Part shown: positions 23,651-32,338 of the stretch, piece by piece | Numbering within the stretch: the first letter of the stretch is position 1 | Layout: each line of letters opens with the position of its first letter | Origin: Acidimicrobiia bacterium | Lineage (GTDB): Bacteria > Actinomycetota > Acidimicrobiia > Actinomarinales > Actinomarinaceae | DNA length: 36,503 bases | Assembly (NCBI GenBank): GCA_028376655.1 | Contig: JAONAZ010000009.1 | Span: forward strand, 1 to 36,503 | Direction of reading: 5' to 3' | Translations under genes and position numbers: made by a program | Notes under the pieces: model-generated | The model's database searches: none | Told to the model about the DNA's origin: nothing | What the model saw: only the letters and a program-made list of their open reading frames with translations

Positions 23651-25338
23651 TACAACTCTATTTCAACAAGTACGTCACCTTTATTTACAGGTTGACCTTT
23701 TTTAATATTAAATTCTTTGACGACACCATTGATAGGGGAGGTTATTACATTTTCCATTTTCATTGCTTCAAGCACAAATAATGAATCACCTTTTTTTACT
23801 TTTTTACCTTCTTTGGTCATAGTATCCATAATTGTACCTTGCATATTAGCCCTTATTATTCCGGGATTTCTAATACTACCCGTTAAATCCATGCCTATTT
23901 TCTTAGGTGGTTGTGGTGCGAGTGTTGGAGAACCGGTTTCATCTAGTGAAATATTTACTTTACTTGGTCTATCCGTAGAGACTTCTTCTCCAATTTCCTG
24001 TATTTTAAAATTCTCTTCTAGAAATTTTACATGTATTCTTCCTTCTTTAAATTCTTTAGTCTTAAGTACATCAGATAAAACATTAATAGTTGTTGGAATA
24101 CCTCCAACAATATATTCCTCTAAACAACGTTGCCCTTTCGACAATGCTTCCTCTCGAGAGACACCCCATACAATCAACTTGGCAATTAAATTATCATAGA
24201 AATGAGAGACCGCTGTACCAGTTTTAACCCAACTATCAACACGAACCCCATTTCCCATAGGTTCTCTATATTCAGTAATTGTTCCCGGTGTTGGTAAAAA
24301 GTTATTACTAGGATCTTCAGCATTAATTCTGAATTCAATACTGTGACCTCTTGGTTCAACAATAAAATCTTCAAGTGAATTACCAAGAGCTATCTTTATT
24401 TGCTCCTTTACGATGTCGATCCCATATCTCATTTCAGTTACAGTGTGTTCAACCTGTAGTCGGGTATTCATCTCAAGAAAGTAAAAATTTTCATCTGCAT
24501 CAGCTAAGAATTCAACAGTTCCTGCATTTACATAATTTGAGATATTGGCAATTTGCAATGTCGCTTCTTTAAGTTTTTCCTGTCCAAACTCTGATAACCA
24601 GATTGGTGGACTTTCCTCAATAAGTTTTTGATTTCTTCTTTGAAGAGAACAATCTCTCTCACCAAGGTAAACATGATTTCCAAATTTATCACTAAGGATT
24701 TGTGTTTCAACATGTCTTGCTGGTTTTATAAACTTTTCAACGTAAACCTGATCAGAGCCAAAATATGCTTCACTTTCTCTTTTAACAATCTCAAAGTTTT
24801 CATTTAGTTCTTCATCATTTTTAACTATTCGTAACCCTTTTCCTCCTCCACCATGAGCAGCTTTTAAAGCTACGGGATAACCAAATCGATTAGCATCTTT
24901 CAAGGCCTCTCTTTTAGTTCTAGATGGTTTCAGTTGTCCGGGTACTGGTTGTAATCCTGCCTTTGAAATTAATTTACGTGACTCAATTTTGTCCCCCATA
25001 GACTTAATAGTTTCAGGACTTGGTCCTATCCAGGTGACTCCTTTTTTTTGTACTGCTTTTGCAAATTCAGCATTTTCTGCCAAGAAGCCATAACCCGGAT
25101 GAACTAAATCTGCATCGGTATCTTCAACAGCTTTCATTAAGTTCTTTATATTTCTATAACTATCTGCTGGAAGAGATCCGCCAAGATAGTATGACTCATC
25201 TGCTCTTTTAACGTGTAATGAATCAGTATCAACATCTGAATAAACGGCAATAGTATAGAGACCCATTTCTTTCGCAGATCTAATTATTCGTAGTGCTATT
25301 TCACCACGATTTGCAATAAGAAGTCTTTTTTGAGTCAT
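23650..25338 (-). CDS. Biotin carboxylase-BCCP fusion subunit of acyl-CoA carboxylase
   Basis: The 562-residue alpha subunit carboxylates its own biotin with ATP and bicarbonate. The biotin carboxylase part (about 1-445) has KRLLIANRGEIALRIIR, the glycine-rich AAHGGGGKGLRIV, and EMNTRLQVEHTVTE. A linker leads to a C-terminal biotinyl domain whose biotinylation site is Lys527 in EAMKMEN. This fused design is the AccA3-like actinobacterial form, unlike the separate AccB and AccC of E. coli. With the carboxyltransferase gene two positions upstream and bioY between them, it most likely makes malonyl-CoA for the fab genes. Propionyl-CoA activity is also possible. Confidence 0.93.
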   Translation of the reverse strand: MTQKRLLIANRGEIALRIIRSAKEMGLYTIAVYSDVDTDSLHVKRADESYYLGGSLPADSYRNIKNLMKAVEDTDADLVHPGYGFLAENAEFAKAVQKKGVTWIGPSPETIKSMGDKIESRKLISKAGLQPVPGQLKPSRTKREALKDANRFGYPVALKAAHGGGGKGLRIVKNDEELNENFEIVKRESEAYFGSDQVYVEKFIKPARHVETQILSDKFGNHVYLGERDCSLQRRNQKLIEESPPIWLSEFGQEKLKEATLQIANISNYVNAGTVEFLADADENFYFLEMNTRLQVEHTVTEMRYGIDIVKEQIKIALGNSLEDFIVEPRGHSIEFRINAEDPSNNFLPTPGTITEYREPMGNGVRVDSWVKTGTAVSHFYDNLIAKLIVWGVSREEALSKGQRCLEEYIVGGIPTTINVLSDVLKTKEFKEGRIHVKFLEENFKIQEIGEEVSTDRPSKVNISLDETGSPTLAPQPPKKIGMDLTGSIRNPGIIRANMQGTIMDTMTKEGKKVKKGDSLFVLEAMKMENVITSPINGVVKEFNIKKGQPVNKGDVLVEIEL

Positions 25339-25341
25339 GAT

Positions 25342-25881
25342 TTACTTAATTTTGTACGCAATCAAGAGTGCGCCGAATGCTTTTATTAAATCGCCAATTA
25401 AGAAGGGTAGAACACCAATGGTAAATGCTTGGACCGCTGAAATATTTAAGACAATAGTAAGTCCAAATACACCACAAAGATAGATCATTCCTGTTCCCAG
25501 CAATATAGCAACTAGGGGTACATGAGATAACCTTCCAACAATCTGAGCAGCTAAAAAGAAGCCAACTATGTAACCGATAGTGGGGCTTTTTAAAATTGCA
25601 AGACCAGCAACACTACCAGAAAAGAAGGGCAGTCCAGCCAATCCAGTAAACAGATACATTAACATGCTTAAAGACCCAAAGGTACTTCCTAATAAAAGGC
25701 CAGCTAGGATAACAACAAATGTTTGTGCTGTTATTGGTACAGGTGTAATTGGAAGTTCAATTCTAATTTGAGCGCTCAGTGCTGTAACAATAGCAAAACC
25801 TAAAGAAAGAAATAAATTCCTAGCAAGAGAACCTTTTTCGACCCATGTAATAGCAATATTTTTAGAGGGGAATGTTTCCAT
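25342..25881 (-). CDS. bioY: Biotin transporter substrate-binding membrane protein (BioY)
   Basis: BioY is the biotin-binding integral membrane S component of ECF transporters, or may act alone. The 179 residues have six hydrophobic helices. Conserved features include LPITPVPITAQTFVVILAG near residue 45, GLAGLPFFSG at about 75-84, and GYIVGFFLAA. The start at 25881 is fixed by AGGAG 7 nt upstream and overlaps the carboxyltransferase 3' end by 20 nt in another frame. Lodging a biotin importer between the two carboxylase subunits couples cofactor uptake to enzyme supply. No ECF ATPase genes are in the window. Confidence 0.93.
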   Translation of the reverse strand: METFPSKNIAITWVEKGSLARNLFLSLGFAIVTALSAQIRIELPITPVPITAQTFVVILAGLLLGSTFGSLSMLMYLFTGLAGLPFFSGSVAGLAILKSPTIGYIVGFFLAAQIVGRLSHVPLVAILLGTGMIYLCGVFGLTIVLNISAVQAFTIGVLPFLIGDLIKAFGALLIAYKIK

Positions 25882-27349
25882 GTTTATCTCCTAAATTAGT
25901 TTTATTTACTAGTTCTTTAAAAGCCTCTGTAACAACTTTTCTTGTTTCGCTTGGCTTAATTATCTTATCTACCAATCCAAGTTTTGCAGCTATATCTGGA
26001 TTACTAAATTTATCATTGTATTCTTCAACAAGTTTTGCTTTTAGGGCATCTTTATTATCAGCCTCTTTTATCTCTTTTTTATGGATAATATCAACAGCAC
26101 CCTCAGCTCCCATGACAGCAATTTCAGCACTGGGCCATGCGAATAATTTATCTGCACCGAGTCCCATGGAGTCCATCACAATATAGGCACCTCCATATGC
26201 CTTTCTTACAACAACACAAACTCTTGCAACGGTAGCTTCAGAATATGCGTAGAGCAATTTAGCACCACTACGTATAATTCCTCCATGTTCTTGCTCAACA
26301 CCTGGAAGAAAACCCGGTACGTCAACAAGTGTCAAGAGGGGTATGTTAAAAGCATCACAAAAACGAACAAAACGAGCTGCTTTTTCAGAAGCATTAATGT
26401 CTAAAACTCCAGCAACCTCTAATGGCTGGTTTCCAATAATTCCTATAGTATTTCCATTAACCCTTGCCAGTGTTGTAATAATGTTTAAAGCATAGTTCGC
26501 ATGTATTGGATACTGTTCTCCATCATCCACAATGTTGTTAATAACATCATTCATGTCATAAGGTTGATTTCTATTTTCAGGAATAAAGCCATCTAATATG
26601 TCTACAGTTTTTTCAGTGTCATCTTCTGTTATAAATACTGGAGGTTTTTGCTCAGATGATTGAGGTAAAAAACTTAAAAGATATCGAACTTCATCAAAGG
26701 CCTGTTGTTCATCTTCACAGATTTGATGGCTCACACCAGAAAGTGTTCCGTGAGCTTCAATTCCTCCAAGTTCTTCAAAACTAACATCCTCTCCGGTTAC
26801 TGTTTTAACAACAGCTGGTCCTGTCACATAGAGTTGACCAATGTCCTTAACTTGGAATATGAAATCAGTTAATGCAGGGCTGTAAACTGCTCCACCAGCA
26901 GAGGGACCAACAATAACTGAAATCTGAGGTATTTTTCCTGAAGCCTGAACATTCTTTTTAAAAATCTGAGCATATCCGTATAGAGATGAAATTCCCTCTT
27001 GTATTCGAGCACCACCAGAATCCTTAATGCCAATAATTGGAGCTCTAGCTTCTAAAGCAAGATCCATAACTCGCATAATTTTTTTAGCAACAACTTCACC
27101 TAAACTTCCTCCCATAATCGAAAAATCTTCAGAATATATGTATACAGGTCTTCCATGAATTGTTCCTGAACCAGTAATGACAGCTTCACCATCAGGGTTT
27201 GCATCAGATGATACATTTTCATCAATCTCACTAAATGAATCCACGTCCAAAATGAGGCCTATTCTTTCATAGGCTGTTAATTTACCTTTTGGATGTTGAA
27301 CTTTCTTTGCTCGTTCATCCCTTATTTCAGCTAAATTATCGTCTGACAT
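25862..27349 (-). CDS. Acyl-CoA carboxylase carboxyltransferase (AccD/PccB type)
   Basis: This 495-residue beta subunit transfers CO2 from carboxybiotin to acetyl- or propionyl-CoA. It has GSGTIHGRPVYIYSEDFSIMGGS, then GGARIQEGISSLYGY, GPSAGGAVYSPALTDF, and the C-terminal half PGFLPGVEQEHGGIIRSGAKLLYA with KAYGGAYIVM. It lacks the zinc-finger start of E. coli AccD, fitting the PCC-beta/AccD actinobacterial group. The ATG at 27349 has AGGAAAG upstream. It is the first gene of the lipid operon and diverges from birA across 65 bp. Substrate choice between acetyl- and propionyl-CoA is not decided by what I can see. Confidence 0.93.
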   Translation of the reverse strand: MSDDNLAEIRDERAKKVQHPKGKLTAYERIGLILDVDSFSEIDENVSSDANPDGEAVITGSGTIHGRPVYIYSEDFSIMGGSLGEVVAKKIMRVMDLALEARAPIIGIKDSGGARIQEGISSLYGYAQIFKKNVQASGKIPQISVIVGPSAGGAVYSPALTDFIFQVKDIGQLYVTGPAVVKTVTGEDVSFEELGGIEAHGTLSGVSHQICEDEQQAFDEVRYLLSFLPQSSEQKPPVFITEDDTEKTVDILDGFIPENRNQPYDMNDVINNIVDDGEQYPIHANYALNIITTLARVNGNTIGIIGNQPLEVAGVLDINASEKAARFVRFCDAFNIPLLTLVDVPGFLPGVEQEHGGIIRSGAKLLYAYSEATVARVCVVVRKAYGGAYIVMDSMGLGADKLFAWPSAEIAVMGAEGAVDIIHKKEIKEADNKDALKAKLVEEYNDKFSNPDIAAKLGLVDKIIKPSETRKVVTEAFKELVNKTNLGDKHGNIPL

Positions 27350-27414
27350 GCCAGTCTTTCCTGTTTATTGTTAGTGTAAGTATTTGACCTATATATATGT
27401 AAAGAAGTAACACA
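27350..27414. promoter_or_regulatory. 65 bp divergent promoter region, lipid operon and birA
   Basis: This short region must drive the carboxylase/fab operon leftward and birA rightward. A leftward -10-like TACACT occupies 27373-27378, followed by a 23 nt leader with AGGAAAG before the ATG. For birA I see TTGACC (27384-27389) but no well-spaced -10. No clear inverted-repeat operator is visible. Confidence 0.4.
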
Positions 27415-28071
27415 ATGAAAGCAGTTTTTTTTGATTCTATAGACAATACGCAGGATTACGCGCTAGAGAATTTTGAACAAGAACCCCTACTTGTAGTTAG
27501 TTATTTTCAAGAAAAAGGGAGAGGTACCGATAATAGAGATTGGAAAAATGCTGATCAAGCTCTTGCCTGTTCGTTAGTTTTCAATGAAATACCTCAACAT
27601 TTTATCAAAACATTAATTCCTCTTATTTCAGGCTTTTCATATCTGGAGGCTGTTAGCAATATAGACCTACGTCTTAAATGGCCAAATGACATCTTATTAA
27701 ATGATGCAAAAGTTGGTGGTATTTTAGTTGAGGAAAAAGAGAGCAAAATATGTATCGGAATGGGTATAAATTATTTTTGGGAGAATCCAGAAGTACCTAA
27801 TGCTTCAGCCATTTATCCAGAAAAACTAGATGATCAAATTTTGAATAATCATGCTCAACATTGGGGAGAATTAACCCTAGATACTATTCAAGAAAACAGT
27901 TTTGACCTTAATGAGTATAAGAAAAAACTTACAACTTTAGGAAAACTTATAGAGTATCCAGAAGGTAGAGGCTGGGCAAAAGATGTAAACATTGATGGTT
28001 CTCTGTCAGTTGAAACCATTTCAGGTGAGATGATTAATTTGACCTCACCTTTAATATCAGAAGTGAAGTAA
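27415..28071 (+). CDS. birA: Biotin-[acetyl-CoA-carboxylase] ligase, class I BirA
   Basis: The enzyme makes biotinyl-AMP and attaches biotin to the carboxylase lysine. The 218 residues include the adenylate-loop region EKGRGTDNRDWKN (about 34-46), LRLKWPNDILLNDAKVGGILVEE (83-105), and a short C-terminal beta domain. It lacks the N-terminal helix-turn-helix of E. coli BirA, so it should not bind DNA itself. It diverges from the carboxylase operon, next to its substrate genes. No strong Shine-Dalgarno is visible; AAGAAG lies about 9 nt before ATG 27415. Confidence 0.92.
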   Translation: MKAVFFDSIDNTQDYALENFEQEPLLVVSYFQEKGRGTDNRDWKNADQALACSLVFNEIPQHFIKTLIPLISGFSYLEAVSNIDLRLKWPNDILLNDAKVGGILVEEKESKICIGMGINYFWENPEVPNASAIYPEKLDDQILNNHAQHWGELTLDTIQENSFDLNEYKKKLTTLGKLIEYPEGRGWAKDVNIDGSLSVETISGEMINLTSPLISEVK

Positions 28072-28097
28072 GTATCATAATTAAAGGTGATTATTAA

Positions 28098-30215
28098 ATG
28101 AAACAGTTGGTCGTCGAAAGGAATAATCCGGTACCTGTTATTTGGGATACACCAATTCCACAGCCAGGACCGAATGAGGTTCTTGTAAGAAATTATTACT
28201 CTGTTGTATCTTCTGGTACAGAGTTAGCCTCTATAGAGTCTGCAAATAAAAGTGTCACGGATAAGCTTCAAGACTCCTCAAATATCAGTAAAGGTTTAGA
28301 CCTATTAAAAAAAGAGGGATTAGGTGCGGTCATTGATGCTGTATTTCCAAAAAATATATTGCCACTTCAGCTTGGCTACAGCTCTTGTGGAGAAGTAATT
28401 CAAGCTGGAAAAGATGTAAAAGACTTTCACGTTGGAGATAAAGTGGTTTCAAATGGTAGTCATGCAGAATATGTGACGGTCAATCAAAATTTATGTTCCC
28501 GAATTCCTGAGAATACTTCTGAAAAAGAAGCTGCCTTTACAGTACTCGGTAGTATTGCCCTACATGGTCTGAGGCTTTCAGAAACGACACTTGGGTCTAC
28601 AATAGTTGTTATTGGTCTTGGGATTGTTGGACAATTGGTTTGTAGACTTGCTGAAGCACAAGGGTGTGAAGTTATTGGAGTTGACCCTGATGAAAAAAGA
28701 ACTCTCAATAGGAAAAACTTCTACACCTCTATTGATGACGCAATAAATGATAAATCTATTAATTCAGAAAATGTTGATGCAGTCATTATTACTGCAGCCT
28801 CCTCAAGTAATGAACCAATAGAGGTAGCAACACGTATTGCTAGGAATAAAGCAAAGATCGTAGTTGTAGGTGATATTCCACTGAATATTTCAAGAAATGA
28901 TTTTTACTACAAAGAACTAGAACTAGTTGTCTCTAAGTCATATGGACCTGGTAGATATGATAAACAGTATGAGGTTCTTGGAAATGATTACCCCATAGAA
29001 CATGTCCGATGGACAGAAAATAGGAATTTTTCAGCTTTCCTTCAACTCTTACAAACAAATCAGATTTCATTGTCAGATATGATTACAGAGGAAATAGATT
29101 TTATTAATGCTCCTTCTATATATGAAAAATTTGAATCTGCTGATAAACCACTATCAATTGTTCTTAGGTATGAACTCAACAATGAACCCAAAATTGATTT
29201 CGAGAAGACTGACACGTCTACACCTTCATCTAATGGAAAAATTAAATTAGGAATTATTGGAGCAGGTAACTTTGCTTCTACAACAATCCTCCCAATCCTA
29301 CGTGAGTTAAAACGAGAATGTGAAGTTATTGGTGTTGCCTCTTCAGGTGGCTTAAGTGCAGAAGTACTCTCTAGAAATTTTAAAATTAAAAACAAATATT
29401 CAACTGAGAGTGAGATTATTGATTCTGAGGAGATTGATGCAGTATTTATTTTGACACAACATCATAATCATGCAGAACTTGTTATTAAAGCTGTTAATGC
29501 CGGTAAAGCTGTATATGTTGAAAAACCTTTAGCTTTAGAAGTAGGGTCTTTAATTGAGATTGAAGAAGCAATGTACAACGCAGAAAATGCAAAAATATTT
29601 GTTGGCTTTAATAGAAGATTTGCTGAAGCTACTCAGTTTGTAAAATCAAAACTAAACAACACCCCAGCGAACAGTATTAATTTCCGTTTTAGCGTTCCTG
29701 CTTTAGACAAAGATCACTGGACGAACATTAAAGAAATCGGAGGGGGAAGAATCGTTGGTGAAGCAGTTCATGCAATTGATTTAGCTTCGTATCTTTTCGA
29801 TTCACTTCCACAAAGTATTTCAGCATCGTCACCTTTGGACAAAGAGAATGATGTAGCTTTAGATAACCAGGTATTTATCAATATTAACTTTGCTAACGGC
29901 TCCCATGCTGCAATCCAATACTTCAGTGAAACAAATCAATCATTAGCTAAAGAACGAATAGAAATACATGGCGGTGGAAATTCATACATTATGGAGGACT
30001 TCCAAATGCTTCGATACCTTGAAGAGTCGGATGATAAAAGTAAGGTGTTCTCAAAGGGAAAAGGACATAAGGAATCAATACAGGCATTTCTTACTTACGT
30101 AAAGGGTGAATCAAATAACCCTTACACTTGGCTTGAATTAAAATCTGTAGCTAAAGCAGCTATATATTCTCAAAATTACATGAACTCTGGCTCTCAACAC
30201 AGTATTTTTTCATAA
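28098..30215 (+). CDS. Bi-domain oxidoreductase (MDR dehydrogenase + Gfo/Idh/MocA)
   Basis: The 705 residues join two oxidoreductases. The first (about 1-360) is a medium-chain, zinc-ADH-like domain with LGYSSCGEVIQAGKDVKDF, GDKVVSNG, and a VIGLGIVGQLV nucleotide motif. The second (about 372-690) is Gfo/Idh/MocA-like, with LGIIGAGNFAS, the catalytic-region YVEKPLALEVG, and GFNRRFAEA. Such fusions are known in bacterial polysaccharide or nucleotide-sugar gene sets, but their substrates are mostly undefined. Shine-Dalgarno AAGGTGA lies about 8 nt before ATG 28098. It is 26 bp after birA and 2 bp before the phosphatase-family gene, so a single transcript is likely. Confidence 0.88.
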   Translation: MKQLVVERNNPVPVIWDTPIPQPGPNEVLVRNYYSVVSSGTELASIESANKSVTDKLQDSSNISKGLDLLKKEGLGAVIDAVFPKNILPLQLGYSSCGEVIQAGKDVKDFHVGDKVVSNGSHAEYVTVNQNLCSRIPENTSEKEAAFTVLGSIALHGLRLSETTLGSTIVVIGLGIVGQLVCRLAEAQGCEVIGVDPDEKRTLNRKNFYTSIDDAINDKSINSENVDAVIITAASSSNEPIEVATRIARNKAKIVVVGDIPLNISRNDFYYKELELVVSKSYGPGRYDKQYEVLGNDYPIEHVRWTENRNFSAFLQLLQTNQISLSDMITEEIDFINAPSIYEKFESADKPLSIVLRYELNNEPKIDFEKTDTSTPSSNGKIKLGIIGAGNFASTTILPILRELKRECEVIGVASSGGLSAEVLSRNFKIKNKYSTESEIIDSEEIDAVFILTQHHNHAELVIKAVNAGKAVYVEKPLALEVGSLIEIEEAMYNAENAKIFVGFNRRFAEATQFVKSKLNNTPANSINFRFSVPALDKDHWTNIKEIGGGRIVGEAVHAIDLASYLFDSLPQSISASSPLDKENDVALDNQVFININFANGSHAAIQYFSETNQSLAKERIEIHGGGNSYIMEDFQMLRYLEESDDKSKVFSKGKGHKESIQAFLTYVKGESNNPYTWLELKSVAKAAIYSQNYMNSGSQHSIFS

Positions 30216-30217
30216 AT

Positions 30218-31027
30218 ATGAATACTTCTTACGATATATATGAATTAAATAATGCTGTCCTGGATGCGTCCAAAACCATAAAAGACATGAGAAATGATTT
30301 TACTGTCGATTCAAAAGATGCAGTTGTGGACTTAGTAACAAATGCAGATCTTAAGTCTGAAGAAATTCTCATAGAGGCTATAACCAAATATTTTCCAGAG
30401 GATGGAATTATTTCAGAAGAATCAGATGAAGTCCTCTCTTCTAATGGCAGATCATGGTTAATTGATCCCTTGGATGGAACTGTGAATTACGCAAATAATA
30501 TTCCACAAGTTGCGATTACCCTGACTCTACTCATCAATAAAGTACCTCAACAAACTTATGTGTATGATATTTTTCAAGATGATTTATACGAAGGATATAC
30601 AAACAAGGGTGCGTATAAAAATTCTGAAAAATTACAAGTTACAAAAGAAACATCCCTACAAAAAGCAATTATTGCTACTGGTTTCCCCTATGACAGGTTG
30701 GAGTTTGGAGAGCAATACATACAGACCTTCCTCTCAATTCTCAAAACGACGGGTGGAGTAAGAAGGTTTGGATCGGCAGCATTAGATGTTTGCGGGGTTG
30801 CTGATAATAAGTTTGATGCTTATTATGAATTTTTCATTAAGCCATGGGACACTTTAGGGGCTAGCTTAATTTTAAAAGAAGCTGGAGGACTTGTAGTTGA
30901 TGAACATGAAGCATTTCCAACGCTTTCATCAAACTTAATTATTGCTACAAATAAAAACATACACAATGAATTCAAGAGCCTTATATTGGAAAATATTGAT
31001 CCGGAGTTGCTGAAAAGATTTAAGTAA
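30218..31027 (+). CDS. Inositol-monophosphatase-family phosphatase
   Basis: The 269 residues contain the metal-binding set of the IMPase superfamily: ISEES (Glu67/Glu68), DPLDGTVNY (Asp83, Asp86, Gly87, Thr88), and KPWDTLGASLILKEAGG near residue 210. These enzymes remove phosphate from inositol phosphate or related sugar phosphates using magnesium. The start lies 2 bp past the preceding stop. The neighbouring bi-domain dehydrogenase suggests a shared sugar or cyclitol pathway, which is inference. Fructose-1,6-bisphosphatase and histidinol-phosphatase activity also occur in this superfamily, so the substrate is open. Confidence 0.9.
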   Translation: MNTSYDIYELNNAVLDASKTIKDMRNDFTVDSKDAVVDLVTNADLKSEEILIEAITKYFPEDGIISEESDEVLSSNGRSWLIDPLDGTVNYANNIPQVAITLTLLINKVPQQTYVYDIFQDDLYEGYTNKGAYKNSEKLQVTKETSLQKAIIATGFPYDRLEFGEQYIQTFLSILKTTGGVRRFGSAALDVCGVADNKFDAYYEFFIKPWDTLGASLILKEAGGLVVDEHEAFPTLSSNLIIATNKNIHNEFKSLILENIDPELLKRFK

Positions 31028-31074
31028 TCCGATATTTTTAATAAAATCTTACGATAAAAGAATAATAAGTCTGT

Positions 31075-32292
31075 CTAAATACATAACGGGTTAAATCCAA
31101 TATTGGTATCAATCCCTTCTTTTATGTGGAATTGTTTTTTACTCATCCAAGTTGGGTCATTTACTAAATCAACATCTACTATACGTTTCATTAAAACATC
31201 TATACCAAAAGCCATTTGATGAGTGAACTTCCTAGCATTCTCTTCGGAAGTTGCGTTTCTTACGTATTCAGTTAGTTCTCTACTTGTGAACTTGTCATAA
31301 TCGGTGATTGCAAGATTAACTATTTCCGCTGATTTCTTCAATTTATAGAGAATTTGCTCTGGTACGGGTACATTCCACGCCTGTGCAATATGGACATATC
31401 CAAGTCCAATATTCACCCCATACGAGTGATACCATTGGCCCCTAGTTCCCCTAAACGAATTATTGTATATATATCCATCATCAAGAAAGAGTCTATTCAT
31501 TTCTTGAAACCTGAAGTTGAATTCTTCTGTAGCTAGTTCTTTATCATCTGTCCATGATGCGTAAACCAATGCAAGTATTCCCTGATTAGCCATTCCATAA
31601 AACCCTTTATCCTGCTCTTCAAACATTCTTGGTTGTAGGAATTTCTCATACATTTTTTCAATATAGCGATTTACTTCTTTTAATTCCTCTTGGTTAAATT
31701 CATCTTTAAGTGAATGCATATTAATCAAATACATTCCGAACCAATTAGCTGCAAATTCATACTCATGGTAATGGCAAGGAGCATCAGGATCATTATTTTC
31801 CCAGCACATACCAAGGTCTTTCAATTCCTCATAACCATAACTATTATGCAGGGTGTCTACTTTTGCTATCTGTACTGCGAAATCTTTTGCAATCGCTAAA
31901 TTATTATCCTCTCCGTTAATTAATGCATTGTGAGTTGCAATCATCCAAGTCTGCATTGGTAAATTTATTACAGAGTGATCGACAACCAGTGAAGTGCCTG
32001 TTTCCATATGATACTTATGCCAGTCAAACCCTATTACAGATTCAACCAAATTTTGAGAATCATCTGAATCAAAACTTACAGGTGGAAGTGCAGTGCATTC
32101 TTTAATCTCCGTTGTATAAAAAAATTTTGGAAATTCAAAATCATTTGCCGTTATTACATTAATTGGACCAAAATTAGGAGTTGAATTTTCTTGAACAGTT
32201 GTAGTTGTTGTATCAGGAACAGTTGTAGTTGTTGTATCACCAGAAGTACAAGCAGTAAAGAAGAAGAGAGAAAGAATGATTGCTTTTTTCAT
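31075..32292 (-). CDS. Secreted lipoprotein, possibly alpha/alpha-toroid (lyase-like)
   Basis: The protein starts MKKAIILSLFFFTAC (lipid Cys15, standard TAC lipobox), then a TTTTTVPD/VQ linker. ATG 32292 is preferred over TTG 32298 because TATACT lies 6 nt before the ATG. The remaining 340 residues are helix-rich with many Trp, Tyr and His: QTWMIATHNALI, CHYHEYEFAANWFGMYLINMHSL, YGMANQGILALVYA, GTRGQWYHSYGVNIGLGYVHIAQAW. The repeating helix pairs and Asn-His-Tyr patches loosely recall alginate-lyase-like toroid folds. This is weak evidence, and no catalytic residue can be assigned. It shares promoter and linker style with the next lipoprotein. Confidence 0.72.
   Translation of the reverse strand: MKKAIILSLFFFTACTSGDTTTTTVPDTTTTTVQENSTPNFGPINVITANDFEFPKFFYTTEIKECTALPPVSFDSDDSQNLVESVIGFDWHKYHMETGTSLVVDHSVINLPMQTWMIATHNALINGEDNNLAIAKDFAVQIAKVDTLHNSYGYEELKDLGMCWENNDPDAPCHYHEYEFAANWFGMYLINMHSLKDEFNQEELKEVNRYIEKMYEKFLQPRMFEEQDKGFYGMANQGILALVYASWTDDKELATEEFNFRFQEMNRLFLDDGYIYNNSFRGTRGQWYHSYGVNIGLGYVHIAQAWNVPVPEQILYKLKKSAEIVNLAITDYDKFTSRELTEYVRNATSEENARKFTHQMAFGIDVLMKRIVDVDLVNDPTWMSKKQFHIKEGIDTNIGFNPLCI
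32193..32240 (-). repeat. Two 24 bp repeats encoding TTTTTV linker
   Basis: Two adjacent 24 bp units (32193-32216, 32217-32240) encode the octapeptide TTTTTVPD/VQ after the lipid cysteine. The same unit occurs six times in the neighbouring gene. Confidence 0.75.
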
Positions 32293-32298
32293 TATCAA

Positions 32299-32304
32299 AG
32301 TATA
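32299..32304 (-). promoter_or_regulatory. -10-like TATACT for lipoprotein starting at 32292
   Basis: On the minus strand TATACT ends 6 nt before ATG 32292. The spacer TTGATA is identical to that of the next lipoprotein. Confidence 0.55.
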
Positions 32305-32338
32305 TAGATTCTGATTAAAAAAAAATGTTTATCTAGTT

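Noticed and set aside
27350-27414. BirA operator between birA and the carboxylase operon
   Set aside because: The BirA here lacks a helix-turn-helix domain, and I see no convincing inverted repeat in the gap.
32293-32298. TTG start adding two residues to the lipoprotein at 31075 (and the same for 32339)
   Set aside because: ATG codons at 32292 and 33460 have a -10-like hexamer exactly 6 nt upstream and give normal signal peptides. The TTG codons lie in the spacer itself.
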